29,357 nt of DNA from a virus: positions 1 through 29,357 of the IMG/VR virus record IMGVR_UViG_3300009786_000054, one strand, 5' to 3'. A program made the translations under genes and the position numbers. Of the stretch, positions 16,301 to 24,137 are shown piece by piece (position 1 is the first letter of the stretch; each line of letters opens with the position of its first letter). Under the pieces are notes generated by a model. It was not told the DNA's origin and did not search any database. It worked only from the letters and a program-made list of their open reading frames with translations.

Positions 16301-19159
16301 ATTTAACTCTTCGATATCCTCAAGTAATCTTTTCTGTCTGTTAATCAGGTTATTACGTGCGTCTAATGCCGTGGCTCTCTTCCTATCAGCCGTCTCAGCC
16401 GCATCTCGGACCTTGATGGTAGTGTCCTTAATCACGTCAAGTAGGCCCTTGAGTGAATCGGAGGAGCCAATGGAGATAGCTGAGAAGCGCAGTTCAGTTA
16501 CAAGCTTCCTGGCCTCGCTGGCCATATCTATGATAGTGCTCTTACCGTCCCGTAGATCCTCAACCATTGATGTGATAATGGGGTCAAGGTTGGAAAGCTC
16601 CTCAACCATCGACCCTATCTCATTGGTTGCGTCGGCAACCGCGTCAGGCAAACCTTCCGAAAACTCGCCAATCAACTCATCAACAAGACTGAGCCCTTCC
16701 CTCACCAGTCCGTCTAACCCACCTTCCCCGGCTGCCTGCTGCTCCCAAATCCTATCCCAGTCCTCTGCTGCAGTTTCACCGACACCTACTATATCATCAG
16801 CGATTTTTGTTGCACTATCGAAGGCACCGCCAAGAGCTCCCCCACCTCCAGGGGCTACGACTCCAATATCATTGGCGTAGCCCCTGCTCATTATGTCGGC
16901 AGTCTTCTCCATTTGCGCCAGTTCTTTAGATATCTTATCTAACCCTAGAGCCTTTGTGATAATCCTACCTAACCCTGTAACCATACTAGCTACTCTAGTT
17001 ATAGCGGAGAGGACGAAATCTATAGCTCCCTGTATGATACCATTTATAGTGCCTGCAATACCTGTGAGGACGGAACTGGCTAAATTCCACACAGCCTTGA
17101 TCCCAAGGAGAATCAGTCGGATCAGTGTACCTAGCCCTATCTCAAAGCCGAACAGCGCTCCGGTGATCTTGAGGATTTCAGATACGATGATTCCGATCAG
17201 TATGACAACGGCACCTACTGGTGTGACGAAGAGGAGTATGAACCTGTAGATTGAACCAAGGGGCTTAATGAGGGATTGTGTCAATCCTACGATAATTGAG
17301 AGAGGTAGTATGAGGGACTTTATAAGTTGTGATATGGTGAACAGCACTATCCTCAGTGCAACGGCCGCACCTAATGTGGTAGTAAAGAGGGTCACCATCC
17401 GTTGCACTAATGAAGGATCAGGGAACAACTTATCGTAGGCTTCCCTGATCTTCGGGCCAAAGGAGGCAATGACCCGCGCCCAGCGGGCGGCTTCCCTGAA
17501 GCCTTTTACCAGGATGCTGATTGAGACGATAGCGGCAGACAGGGCAGTCAGAAGCCCAGTCTCAACGGCCTTGAGTACCTCAAAGATATCTGACGCGGTG
17601 AACTGCTTAGCGAACTGCTTGGACTTATCTACCAGACCTACGAGAATACGAGAGATGACCCTGAGAAGTGCAACAGTCGTGGGGCTCGGTGCCAGGTTAC
17701 CTGATATGTCCGTATCCAGGATGAGTGCATTGATCTGTTGTAGGGATTCTTTGATGCTCTCGAAGAAGGGTCGCAGTCCGGAACCCACGACCAGGGAGAT
17801 AGCGTCTTGCAGGTTGGTGAGGATAGTATTGAAGTTCAGTACTGACTTCTCGCCCGCGAGGGTGAACGCCTTGAACCTATCCTGAAGGAATCCGTACAGG
17901 TTACCTAGTTCCTTGGCGTTGCGGATATCCTCGTTGGTGATCCCGAGAGCAGCGGCAATCCTCGTGGTCCGGAGCTGGATAGTTCCAGCCAGCAGCGACC
18001 GAATCTCTTCCGCAAGCTGATTCTGCGCCAGACCAATAGCCGTGGCAGCCTGGGAGATCTGGACGGTGAACGCCCTGATCTCGTCGATGTTTAATCCTGC
18101 TTGGAATCCAGGGGCAAGAGCGACCTGGAAGGTATCTACGAGATCCTTGAACGTAGCAGACGTCTGGAGGGCCTCTACGCGCAGCAACTGGATCTGCTTA
18201 CGAGAAGCCCGTGTAGCCAGCTCCAGGGCCTGAGCAGGGGTCACAGCGCCTCCGAAGGCGTCTCTAACGTCCCCCACGGCAGTCAGCAGCGAGGCGATAC
18301 CCAGGGTCGCTTGCTCGATGTTGGCATTGAAGGTGACCGCCTCCCTGACAAGCCCTACAAAGCCCTGGGTGAGCCGCCGCACGATAGTAAAGGCTGCGAG
18401 GATAGAGATCAGGCGACGGAACGTGAAGCTGATACGGTTGGCCCTGAGGGCTGTAGCGTCGAGCCCAGTCCGCAAGGCTGTGAGGGCGTTGTTGGTCTGA
18501 AGGATAGTCTTCTTGGTCTGAGCTGCGTTACTCGCCGTCGAGGAGGTTCTGCTTTTCCGCTTCCCGCCGGCAGCAGGGGTCTGGCCGCTTGCGGCTGCAA
18601 AGACCGGACTGAGCTTCCGGATTGCCTTGAGGTTCCGAATCTCGCGCTCTAGTTGCTTGTTCTTTATACGGATACTTGTGATCTGTACCCGGTTGGCTTT
18701 GATGAATTCCTTGAAGGATTGGGTAGCCTTCTTCGCGGCAGAGAGTCTTTGAGCCTCCCTATCAATATCACCCTTGGTTAGCTCTCTAAGCTTTTGAACA
18801 TGCTTGAGCCTGGCTCGTGTAGCGGCAGTCAACCTACCTACAGCATTGGCTTGGGCGTTTATATGCCTGACTTTAGTTGCTAGTTTTGTATTAGTATCGG
18901 CACCAATGGATGTGCTGATCTGCTTGATAGCAGTAGCTTGGATCTTGAGGTTCTTGGAGATATTGGACGTCGCACTTTGGAACGCCTTGAAGTTGCTTCG
19001 TATCTCCTTTTGCTGAGTTGCAAAGGTGATAACCTCTCCACGGAAAGCGGCGAAGGCTTCTTTGTTGAGAGTCAACTCATCTCTGAAGGCTTTCGTACCC
19101 CCAGAGAATTTGTCCTCAACCTCTATCGTATACTTAGCGCCGCCAATGTTGGTGACCAT
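13370..19159 (-). CDS. tape measure protein with extra C-terminal beta-sandwich domains
   Basis: 1929 aa. This protein sets tail length and is ejected with DNA. Residues 1-230 are coiled coil. About 245-490 resembles the TMP_2 domain (EAVTFNANIEQATLGIASLL; later FNTILTNLQDAIS). About 590-705 holds several hydrophobic segments, and 890-1260 is long coiled coil. Near 1410-1430 is the classic tape-measure ending (KDTVPIWAQPGEFM). It does not stop there: after a Gly-rich linker (GDTGGGGSGGGVG) there are about 400 more residues, including a LamG/concanavalin-like part (about 1605-1760, VVEVWVNGVSLYSF then VDDLYINDF) and a second beta part ending in LPDTEFGMELQPF. Such domains usually occur on surface proteins. 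The stop is one base before the spike's start codon region, so the two genes are adjacent. Confidence 0.93.
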   Translation of the reverse strand: MVTNIGGAKYTIEVEDKFSGGTKAFRDELTLNKEAFAAFRGEVITFATQQKEIRSNFKAFQSATSNISKNLKIQATAIKQISTSIGADTNTKLATKVRHINAQANAVGRLTAATRARLKHVQKLRELTKGDIDREAQRLSAAKKATQSFKEFIKANRVQITSIRIKNKQLEREIRNLKAIRKLSPVFAAASGQTPAAGGKRKSRTSSTASNAAQTKKTILQTNNALTALRTGLDATALRANRISFTFRRLISILAAFTIVRRLTQGFVGLVREAVTFNANIEQATLGIASLLTAVGDVRDAFGGAVTPAQALELATRASRKQIQLLRVEALQTSATFKDLVDTFQVALAPGFQAGLNIDEIRAFTVQISQAATAIGLAQNQLAEEIRSLLAGTIQLRTTRIAAALGITNEDIRNAKELGNLYGFLQDRFKAFTLAGEKSVLNFNTILTNLQDAISLVVGSGLRPFFESIKESLQQINALILDTDISGNLAPSPTTVALLRVISRILVGLVDKSKQFAKQFTASDIFEVLKAVETGLLTALSAAIVSISILVKGFREAARWARVIASFGPKIREAYDKLFPDPSLVQRMVTLFTTTLGAAVALRIVLFTISQLIKSLILPLSIIVGLTQSLIKPLGSIYRFILLFVTPVGAVVILIGIIVSEILKITGALFGFEIGLGTLIRLILLGIKAVWNLASSVLTGIAGTINGIIQGAIDFVLSAITRVASMVTGLGRIITKALGLDKISKELAQMEKTADIMSRGYANDIGVVAPGGGGALGGAFDSATKIADDIVGVGETAAEDWDRIWEQQAAGEGGLDGLVREGLSLVDELIGEFSEGLPDAVADATNEIGSMVEELSNLDPIITSMVEDLRDGKSTIIDMASEARKLVTELRFSAISIGSSDSLKGLLDVIKDTTIKVRDAAETADRKRATALDARNNLINRQKRLLEDIEELNNSATKLTAEDPSDSLRNIIRLTKVIAERDKERVSALEQVVKRERELKKVQREGDPYSIKQAESFVARGKDVASTIQAELKSAQDEMRDFEKALLATGATSSERAVALVEDLIATEGTLKATNEGLEEIARQRQNISDSHIANRDLQLRQVLQNTKFELEAERRVSEAAVKSTRLRVQAENSIVNIQKELLTAKANILEIDVEIVELGIEDRKNQEVANELLATMGSELNSLLAQKAQVQAGTEEENRLTGEILAKRQLIEDTNESTKTVSNNIKLRVVELKVLEDQYERVLAIRELAATNPIGSGLLLSIENLVGTITDISLFINQEIAQSINDAVVKGFDGATDILGEAIVEALDPTDKGFSIREAFASLFRQISKDIFQSLTSTISKALLASVQGGISGLISGGSGGYTGVGSLNFNGQVSQHRGGKIPTKGAAHPAHYTRAQGLHSGGRPKPPPGVHPKDTVPIWAQPGEFMQPLNAVQTYGTQFMEAVRTLSLDPMQARALAGASSIKKRSGRTPKVGYATGGSISGPGDTGGGGSGGGVGRAVVVSDEQTYDRLLAQGRRPFMEMIKDNSAEIQAMLILIGVLQLVNRLVEGFDNIRSPTALSLKHGGYSEPSPPEYITGRRGSGYASRAATSGDYVISSKVVTPINRWYFGSAIYLADLTFNWTDNKKLIHSLWSNGVFVGGLYMTYNEALKVDEVTFKFYSGINDTLTPVEVACGGYDPLTDYIPFGNGAWMYIESKIILDLAGSGVVEVWVNGVSLYSFNTIETNQIDAVADQGKIHWGYNSGNPVIAVDDLYINDFSGSTSSGFDGALGPIVVEGIKVIENSADEVTHNEWIATDGSPNWTQHTESGTGGIDGDLTKVTSNTGNDHELYTMSSPAVVSPPYTSVLGVEINVAGSKDTGASTRVIKPAFRRVTGDTYATSPNEMSIDNEVTSGYEVTSELLEVNPVTALAWTIVDLPDTEFGMELQPF

Positions 19160-19160
19160 C

Positions 19161-19565
19161 TTAGACCCCTGTACCTAAATCCGATAAAGCCTTAGCTATA
19201 CCCGAAGCTCCCTTTTCGTTCACGCCACCCAAGATCTCGTCAAGTTGTTTTATATGTGCTGTAAACTGCTTCTCGTCTGCGTGCATGACTGCTCTCAGGG
19301 AGTACAGGGCCAGCTTCTGTTCTTGGTACTTAGCTTTCCTTATCGTGCAGTATAAGTCATTCAGACTGGTAATAGGGATGTCTAAGACGTAATCGAGTCC
19401 GTACCCATTTCCGACGCAGGTTGATATAATTCCGGAGAGGGTTTCCCATCCTGATTGCTGGGGCTCTGCGTTGGCTCCTTTTCGCTTTCCTTTTCTTCTG
19501 GCATCCGCTTTAGGGCTTCCTGCGCCATCAAGGATACCCTTTCCCCCAAAGGGCCGAGCACCTCT
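19161..19565 (-). CDS. tail assembly chaperone -1 frameshift extension (gpT-like)
   Basis: The -1 frame relative to the gpG-like gene is open from 19565 down to a TAA at 19161, just before the tape-measure ATG. It has no good start of its own, yet it encodes protein-like sequence: WETLSGIISTCVGNGYGLDY, then IPITSLNDLYCTIRKAKYQE and a helical end. This is the usual place of the gpT part of lambda gpG-T, made by about one ribosome in many slipping back one base. Slippage at 19544-19550 would give 164 residues of gpG plus 127 from this frame (291 aa). The G-T fusion binds the tape measure and recruits tube protein during tail assembly. Confidence 0.8.
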   Translation of the reverse strand, partial: RGARPFGGKGILDGAGSPKADARRKGKRKGANAEPQQSGWETLSGIISTCVGNGYGLDYVLDIPITSLNDLYCTIRKAKYQEQKLALYSLRAVMHADEKQFTAHIKQLDEILGGVNEKGASGIAKALSDLGTGV

Positions 19566-20035
19566 TTATTCGCATGGTAGACGCCTGTGAGCAGCTCTCG
19601 AAGGGCAATGACATCCAGACCATCCATGAGGGTCGTAACCTCATCGTCTTTGGCGTCCTTGTCCTGCCGCATGGAATTCAGGATCAGCTTGCCAACGATC
19701 AGCTTGTTATCAGCGGAGAGGAAGGTGTCTACGATCTCTACGATCGCTCGTTGTCTCTCTCGGATACGGAAGGTCGCAAGCGCCTCAGAGACCGGCTCAA
19801 TGTGGGTCTCCTGCATGACGTCTTTGGTATTCTTGTTCTCGAATTCCTTTATGGTGCGACCGGCGTCATTCGTATCTCTAGTAAATAAAACAGCCAATGG
19901 CCGGGTAATATCCTTGCCAATGGCTTTCATCTGGAAGAGTAGTCGTGCAGTGATTGGGTAGAAGTCAATCTCTCTTCCCCGGATGACGCTTGGGTACGCC
20001 TTCGGAGAAAAGGAGAGGGTTTCTTTCCAACTCAT
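19382..20035 (-). CDS. tail assembly chaperone (gpG-like)
   Basis: 217 aa. Lies between tail tube and tape measure, the conserved site of the tail chaperone pair. The N-terminal 165 residues look folded (DFYPITARLLFQMKAIGKD; helical DGLDVIALRELLTGVYHANKE). The last 45 residues are a Glu/Lys/Ser/Pro-rich linker (EEKESEKEPTQSPSNQDGK), typical just before the frameshift extension. A slippery T-TTG-GGG occurs at codons 163-164. It reads from an ATG close behind the terminator at 20063-20096, so it depends on read-through from the tail-tube gene or on an unseen promoter. Confidence 0.85.
   Translation of the reverse strand: MSWKETLSFSPKAYPSVIRGREIDFYPITARLLFQMKAIGKDITRPLAVLFTRDTNDAGRTIKEFENKNTKDVMQETHIEPVSEALATFRIRERQRAIVEIVDTFLSADNKLIVGKLILNSMRQDKDAKDDEVTTLMDGLDVIALRELLTGVYHANKEVLGPLGERVSLMAQEALKRMPEEKESEKEPTQSPSNQDGKPSPELYQPASEMGTDSITS
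19544..19550 (-). promoter_or_regulatory. candidate -1 slippery heptamer TTTGGGG
   Basis: In the gpG reading frame the bases fall as T TTG GGG (codons 163 and 164), satisfying the X-XXY-YYZ pattern for simultaneous -1 slippage. It lies just inside the interval where the -1 frame is open. Y = G is less slippery than A or T, so the site is a candidate, not certain. Confidence 0.5.
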
Positions 20036-20062
20036 AGGTTACCGCCTTTTGAGTAAGAGATT

Positions 20063-20096
20063 AAAAAGCCGTGGGCGAACAGTTACGCCCACGGCT
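20063..20096 (-). terminator. intrinsic terminator after the tail tube gene
   Basis: AGCCGTGGGCG, 8-base loop, CGCCCACGGCT: an 11-bp stem, followed leftward by TTTTTAA. It lies 20 bases past the tail tube stop and before the chaperone gene, so it should reduce, not abolish, downstream transcription. Confidence 0.87.
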
Positions 20097-20115
20097 CGAT
20101 CATGGAGGATTGGGT

Positions 20116-21021
20116 TTACGCGAATGTGTTCGGCACGGAGATAGTCAAAGTCTTGGACGTCGAATCCGCCGTCTCGTTGGCTTCGGCAACTCCGGTGAAC
20201 TGCATGGTCGTCCAGTCGTCAGAGATCAGACTGAACTCACCCTCAGCCTTGAGGGAGACCTGGTGGAACTGGAATTCATACTTACGGTCACTATCCGCCG
20301 GATTCTCCGGAATGAACTTCAGCGCACCAGCAATGTTGGTGGAGGTAAGGGCCTGCACAACATCCACATGGGTAGATACTGTACCTGTACCGGCCGTGAT
20401 ATGGACGGCATAGTCATCATTTGCAGGGATTTTGGCAGTACCATCGATGATGAAGATCATCCCCATCTTCCTGTCTACGGTGAAATCTACACCTTCAACA
20501 GCAGTGGTATCCGCAGGAGTCGCGAGCGTATCCTTGATAGTGAAAACGGAATCAGCCCGGATATCGTAGATACGTTCAGCATGGAAATCAGAGGCCGCAG
20601 GTGCGGTTTCTGGATTCGCATAAAGGTCGTACCATCTTCCCTGTTCAGTGACAGACAGGTTGAACTCAGTAAGGGCAGATCCGTCCGTCGTCTGCGCTTC
20701 CCAGGTGTCGAAACCAGTAGCCTTCGTAGTGGTCTGACCTGAGACGAACAGGGCAAGGTTGTCGAAGTTGATCTCATCAAGACTCAGAGAGAGGGTAATC
20801 TTCTGAGAGATGATAACTTCCTTATCCACGACCTTCAGACCACCACGAGACGAAAGGTGCTCAAGGGTTTCGGAATCAGTGGCAAAGGAAAATTCAGGAG
20901 CGTTCCCCAGGTCTCGATAAGCCTGAGGCTTGCCGAGGAGCAGGGGGGCAAAGTAGACCTTACCTCTTCCGAGGATATAGTCAGAGGTATTTGGGGTTCC
21001 AGTAGTATTGATTCCTGGCAT
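20116..21021 (-). CDS. major tail tube protein
   Basis: 301 aa. It begins MPGINTTGTPNTSDYILGRG and continues KVYFAPL..., the common N-terminus of siphovirus tube proteins ('sdY.lGrG.vyf'). The body is beta-rich, as expected for a tube monomer, with an acidic and Thr/Ala-rich central part that may include an added Ig-like decoration. It is expected to form stacked hexameric rings around the tape measure. The ATG follows AGAGGAG. A terminator lies directly downstream, and the chaperone pair and tape measure follow, as in lambda V-G-T-H. Length is slightly above the 250-aa average of the family. Confidence 0.88.
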   Translation of the reverse strand: MPGINTTGTPNTSDYILGRGKVYFAPLLLGKPQAYRDLGNAPEFSFATDSETLEHLSSRGGLKVVDKEVIISQKITLSLSLDEINFDNLALFVSGQTTTKATGFDTWEAQTTDGSALTEFNLSVTEQGRWYDLYANPETAPAASDFHAERIYDIRADSVFTIKDTLATPADTTAVEGVDFTVDRKMGMIFIIDGTAKIPANDDYAVHITAGTGTVSTHVDVVQALTSTNIAGALKFIPENPADSDRKYEFQFHQVSLKAEGEFSLISDDWTTMQFTGVAEANETADSTSKTLTISVPNTFA

Positions 21022-21033
21022 CGAAAGGCTCCT

Positions 21034-21468
21034 CTAAATAGGATATTCGTTTGCTTCTATAGTGTACGAAACAGAAGTCCCAGTAGCCCCTTCTTGGATT
21101 ACCGGGTGTTGGATCTCTGCTGATATCAAGTTGATCTCAGTTTGAGGCAGGTCAGTAGTTTTGGATAACAGTAGGGGAGGATCGGTTAGACTCTTTTCAA
21201 AAGACTCCAATGATACCTCCACAGAGAAAGCCAATCTAAATTCAAACCGCCAAAGCTTTCTTTCTCTTAGCCTGCCCCTCCTGTTTCTCTCCGGTTTATC
21301 GAATTCGCTCCCCACCTCGTTCGCATAAGCTACTGTAGGGTGGACCTTTTGAGTAGATACAGAAGCCTCGTTATTGTTCTGACTGTAAGTAATCTTAGGA
21401 AACTTATGATTATAAGCCAGCCCAGTAAGGGCGTTCTGTACTCTAGTTTTATTGTTGGTTAGGTCCAT
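21034..21468 (-). CDS. putative tail completion/terminator protein, 144 aa
   Basis: Position immediately upstream of the tail tube gene is that of lambda gpU or the tail terminator and head-tail joining proteins. The sequence (DLTNNKTRVQNALTGLAYNH...FRLAFSVEVSLESFEKSL) is beta-alpha mixed with a basic RNRRGRLRERK patch near residues 62-72. I do not recognise the family with certainty, so the role is inferred from order. It overlaps the preceding gene by 10 bases. Confidence 0.62.
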   Translation of the reverse strand: MDLTNNKTRVQNALTGLAYNHKFPKITYSQNNNEASVSTQKVHPTVAYANEVGSEFDKPERNRRGRLRERKLWRFEFRLAFSVEVSLESFEKSLTDPPLLLSKTTDLPQTEINLISAEIQHPVIQEGATGTSVSYTIEANEYPI

Positions 21469-21995
21469 AGTGCCTTAACTGATTTCGGCCAAGTTGTAGC
21501 ACCTGGAGGGAGAGGCTTGATATCCGGCTCCAAGATAGAAGACCTGACAGCAGACTCATCCCCGATAGAAGACTCCCCAGAAAGCAAACTTAAATCCATT
21601 TCGATGCTGATCGTCAGTAGTTCAGTCTCTTTGGCAGTATCTGACGAAGCAAACTTTCGTAGAAAAGGATCTTCATTCCAAGCCTCTACCCCGCCGTTAC
21701 CTTGCTCCATGAGCAGGTGGTTGTAGTACTGAAGAAGCTCTCGCTTGACGATCTTCAGTTCCACATCCTCAGCAATGGCACGCAGGTACCCGTCGCTGGT
21801 GGTCGGGTTGTCTGTAGAGGAGTAAGAGAGAAGAAGGGTTATCGTGGCAGATCCCAGACGTCTAAAGAGGGTAGTTCGTGCTACCTTGATAGATACGTCC
21901 AGTTGAGCCGCCCTACTCTCATTGAGGTCAATACCATTCAACCCCAGGGTTTCTTCTAACTCACCTTTAATGGGAATGAAGAGAGGCTTAATCAT
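21459..21995 (-). CDS. putative head-tail connector or minor tail protein, 178 aa
   Basis: 178 aa, mixed alpha-beta, with a central helical segment (EDVELKIVKRELLQYYNHLL) followed by QGNGGVEAWNEDPFLRKF, and a Pro-rich C-terminus (LPPGATTWPKSVKALW). No diagnostic motif is seen. It sits between the capsid and tail tube genes, where connector, stopper and tail-completion proteins are encoded, and overlaps both neighbours slightly, so co-translation is likely. Confidence 0.62.
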   Translation of the reverse strand: MIKPLFIPIKGELEETLGLNGIDLNESRAAQLDVSIKVARTTLFRRLGSATITLLLSYSSTDNPTTSDGYLRAIAEDVELKIVKRELLQYYNHLLMEQGNGGVEAWNEDPFLRKFASSDTAKETELLTISIEMDLSLLSGESSIGDESAVRSSILEPDIKPLPPGATTWPKSVKALWT

Positions 21996-22387
21996 TAATC
22001 AGATGCTCTTTTGAAGTCCTGGGAAAGAAAGATAATAGCCTCGTTCTTGTCCTCGAACTTGGGGGCTTTGGTGTCCTTAGCTTTGACCATGTTGTTGAGG
22101 TTAGTCAACGGCTGGTCTGAGAGGGACTGGGGGTTAGCGTCCCACTTGATAACCCTATCGAAATTACCTTCGGTGTTGAGCGCAGGTAGTTTCGCCGTGG
22201 ATTTAACCTGAGGAATCTCAGTTTGGTCTTTGCGGATCAGGTACCCAGTATTAACCATATCCGCCAACCTATCAGCGGACAGATTATCACAAGGGAACTC
22301 TTGGCCCTCGTAGACGACCTTACTTACCCCGCCTCTTCGGTTATCGGAGACAGCCTTACCCGGCGCTACAAAATAACTATTAGCCAT
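21995..22387 (-). CDS. hypothetical head protein, 130 aa (lambda FI position)
   Basis: The real start is probably the ATG at 22387 (MANSYFVAPGKAVSD), preceded by GGGAG eight bases upstream. An in-frame extension to 22456 would run through the terminator hairpin and is rejected. The product has an early beta motif (VVYEGQEFPCD) followed by helix LSADRLADMVNTGYL, then a Lys/Asp-rich linker and a helical end. This resembles small head-completion or packaging proteins only by position, directly downstream of the capsid gene (lambda FI). Confidence 0.65.
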   Translation of the reverse strand: MANSYFVAPGKAVSDNRRGGVSKVVYEGQEFPCDNLSADRLADMVNTGYLIRKDQTEIPQVKSTAKLPALNTEGNFDRVIKWDANPQSLSDQPLTNLNNMVKAKDTKAPKFEDKNEAIIFLSQDFKRASD

Positions 22388-22400
22388 AAAAAGTACTCCC

Positions 22401-22441
22401 AAAAGAAATAAGAAAGGAGGGGAGGGTGCGACCCTCCCCTC
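22401..22441 (-). terminator. intrinsic terminator after the major capsid gene
   Basis: GAGGGGAGGGT, loop of 3, ACCCTCCCCTC: an 11-bp stem at 22417-22441, followed leftward by a pyrimidine-rich CTTTCTTATTTCTTTT. It lies 24 bases past the capsid stop. The interrupted T-run suggests partial termination. Confidence 0.78.
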
Positions 22442-22464
22442 TCGCGAGGCTTGCACGGAAGGAT

Positions 22465-23520
22465 CTAACCGGAGACGACCTTCATTGAAACCGTACTTCC
22501 TGGGCGACGGGGCACAGGCAGAGGACGGGAGGCGACGAGGTTGTATCGCACTGGCGGATCTGGAACCTCCCAGCTCTTACTAAAGCGCTCAACAGCAAGA
22601 AGCTGTCCACGCAGAGTCGGGTTGTCGGCAATAGCCCCGAAGTACATGACGTTCTCCGCAGCAGGCGAAGCAGTAACGAACTCCGCATACTTATCCCGGA
22701 TGAGTGGAGTAGATGAGCCGAGAACGGATACGGTGCGAGGGTAGTACCAGACTCGGAGACCGCAGAAGTCGCCGAGGTACATGCCTCCGCTGTCCTGGAA
22801 GTTGGCCGCGAAATTGATGGCCCCAACATTGACGTTGTTCGCGTTCAGGAGAACGTGACCAAGCTGTTTGATAGTATCGAGGAACTCGGTAGCTGCTTCC
22901 TCACCGAGAATGACGTCAGTCGGCTGAAGGCCAACATCGTCGCTGATGAGCTTCTTAGCCAAACGGAAGTCAGCTTCCATTTGTCGATCAGCTACGATGG
23001 CAGCATCCCACAGTGCAGCAGCGGTGATATCGTGACCGGCAGGACGGGGATAGGTGATACTGAAGGTCTCATTATCCGCGTCAGAGTAGGTCACGGTGTC
23101 CTGGAGCGCCATGCACGCGAGGTACTCTTCCGTGTTCGTGAGCTTATCGGCCATGAACGTCATGTCGCGAGCGACTGCCGCTTGGATAGCCGAGGACTGC
23201 TGTCCGGAGGTCGGGAAGATCGTGGTGCCAGGACGACGACCGTAGGCGAGGTCAGAAGCATGGAAGGGTCGCTTGATACGAATATTCGTAGGCGAAACTT
23301 CCTGGAACTTCTCACTGACTCCACCGACCATCAGCGCTTCGCCATTCTTCTTGACAAACGGAGCAATTTCCCGTCCACCGCTGAAGATGCCGATTTCGAT
23401 CAGCTCCGTGGTAACTGCTTCTCTGTTCGAGAACAGCAACCTGTTGATGAAGTTGTTTGGGCTTTTGATATCGTTGACGGTTCGCGTCAAGCTCGCCCAG
23501 GTAAGAGCCGTCATAGGCAT
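22465..23520 (-). CDS. major capsid protein (lambda gpE-like family)
   Basis: 351 aa, HK97-fold capsid protein of the Phage_cap_E type. N-terminal signature: NFINRLLFSNREAVTTELIE, then SGGREIAPFVKKNGEAL and IRIKRPF (about residues 78-85). The C-terminal signature is SWEVPDPPVRYNLVASRPLP. Length matches the family (about 340-350). It forms the icosahedral shell together with the decoration protein. The ATG follows GAAAGGAAG. A 93-base leader with promoter-like elements precedes it and a terminator follows, giving the gene a possible transcript of its own. Confidence 0.94.
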   Translation of the reverse strand: MPMTALTWASLTRTVNDIKSPNNFINRLLFSNREAVTTELIEIGIFSGGREIAPFVKKNGEALMVGGVSEKFQEVSPTNIRIKRPFHASDLAYGRRPGTTIFPTSGQQSSAIQAAVARDMTFMADKLTNTEEYLACMALQDTVTYSDADNETFSITYPRPAGHDITAAALWDAAIVADRQMEADFRLAKKLISDDVGLQPTDVILGEEAATEFLDTIKQLGHVLLNANNVNVGAINFAANFQDSGGMYLGDFCGLRVWYYPRTVSVLGSSTPLIRDKYAEFVTASPAAENVMYFGAIADNPTLRGQLLAVERFSKSWEVPDPPVRYNLVASRPLPVPRRPGSTVSMKVVSG

Positions 23521-23563
23521 GGTTAGCTTCCTTTCAGAAAAATTAAATCTTTTTCACGAGTTT

Positions 23564-23591
23564 ATTAGAGAGTGAACCAAGAAAAAATCAA
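23564..23591 (-). promoter_or_regulatory. candidate sigma70-type promoter for the capsid gene
   Basis: In the leftward direction TTGATT (23591-23586), 16-base spacer, TCTAAT (23569-23564): 4/6 and 5/6 matches to TTGACA and TATAAT. It lies in the 93-base AT-rich gap before the capsid ATG, the largest gap inside the leftward block. Confidence 0.5.
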
Positions 23592-23613
23592 ATACAAAGT
23601 TTGTGCAGATCTA

Positions 23614-23934
23614 TCAAAGTCTGTCTCGCACTTTGAAGACTTTCGTTTCAAAAGTAGTGTAATCATCCCCTCCTGAAGATGTAACCAACACATCTACGGC
23701 CAATGTACCTTTAGAGGGTAGATCGGCATCCATAAGTTGATACGTGACCACTCCCTTGTTGGCTACCTGGTCAGGTATGGTACCTGCTTTTAGTACACCG
23801 GCAGCCCCGTTGAAAGACAACTTGAATTGCACAGCAGATATCCCAGCACTCAGGTCAATAGGGTTATTATCCTGATCCACTACGGTAAACCGTAGTGTAG
23901 GGTTATCTAAAGCTACTAGACCTACGTGACTCAT
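23614..23934 (-). CDS. Ig-like/BppU-N-like structural protein, 106 aa
   Basis: 106 aa with the common phage beta-sandwich pattern: VVDQDNNPIDLS early, VQFKLSF, KGVVTYQLMDADLPSKGTL, then a final strand TFETKVFKVRDRL. This layout (an added-value N-terminal Ig domain as in BppU and many fibre adaptors) suggests a virion attachment or decoration role, but that is by pattern only. It is encoded just before the capsid gene. Confidence 0.7.
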   Translation of the reverse strand: MSHVGLVALDNPTLRFTVVDQDNNPIDLSAGISAVQFKLSFNGAAGVLKAGTIPDQVANKGVVTYQLMDADLPSKGTLAVDVLVTSSGGDDYTTFETKVFKVRDRL

Positions 23935-23936
23935 AA

Positions 23937-24137
23937 TTAGTCAGACTCGACTACAGCCGGGATTTCATTAGTTGCGTAATGCTTCTCAGCGCACTTGGGG
24001 CAAGCAACCTCATGGGCTACTCCGTCCACAGGCACGGCATTGATTAGCTCAGTGAGGTTGGTGCCACAACCCTTACGCTTCTTCGGGTCTTCAACGGTAC
24101 GTGGCCCTCGGCAGATGTAGTTAATTCCCTTGCTCAT
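23937..24137 (-). CDS. small cysteine-pair protein, 66 aa
   Basis: 66 aa with C9, C24 and a CPKC pair (46-49), so at most a partial zinc-ribbon pattern. The C-terminus is acidic (EIPAVVESD). Begins in a TAATG overlap with the 259-aa gene and lies between structural genes. Likely a small virion or assembly accessory protein; function unknown. Confidence 0.65.
   Translation of the reverse strand: MSKGINYICRGPRTVEDPKKRKGCGTNLTELINAVPVDGVAHEVACPKCAEKHYATNEIPAVVESD

Noticed and set aside
16248-16880. 210-aa rightward open frame, Ser/Ala-rich
   Set aside because: Antisense to the coiled-coil part of the tape measure gene; low complexity and no ribosome site worth noting.
19539-19545. Lambda-type slippery motif GGGAAAG in the tail chaperone gene
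   Set aside because: In the gpG frame the codons are GGG GAA AGG, so the motif is one base out of phase for -1 slippage; the in-phase T-TTG-GGG next to it is preferred.
20071-20742. 223-aa rightward open frame
   Set aside because: Lies wholly antisense to the tail tube gene and its terminator, has no family-like motif and no fitting neighbour; it is a codon-bias shadow.
22388-22456. N-terminal extension of the 130-aa protein
   Set aside because: Would translate through the terminator hairpin; the internal ATG has its own ribosome site.
22855-23526. 223-aa rightward open frame
   Set aside because: Antisense to the capsid gene, whose identity is strong; the composition is that of a complementary-strand shadow.
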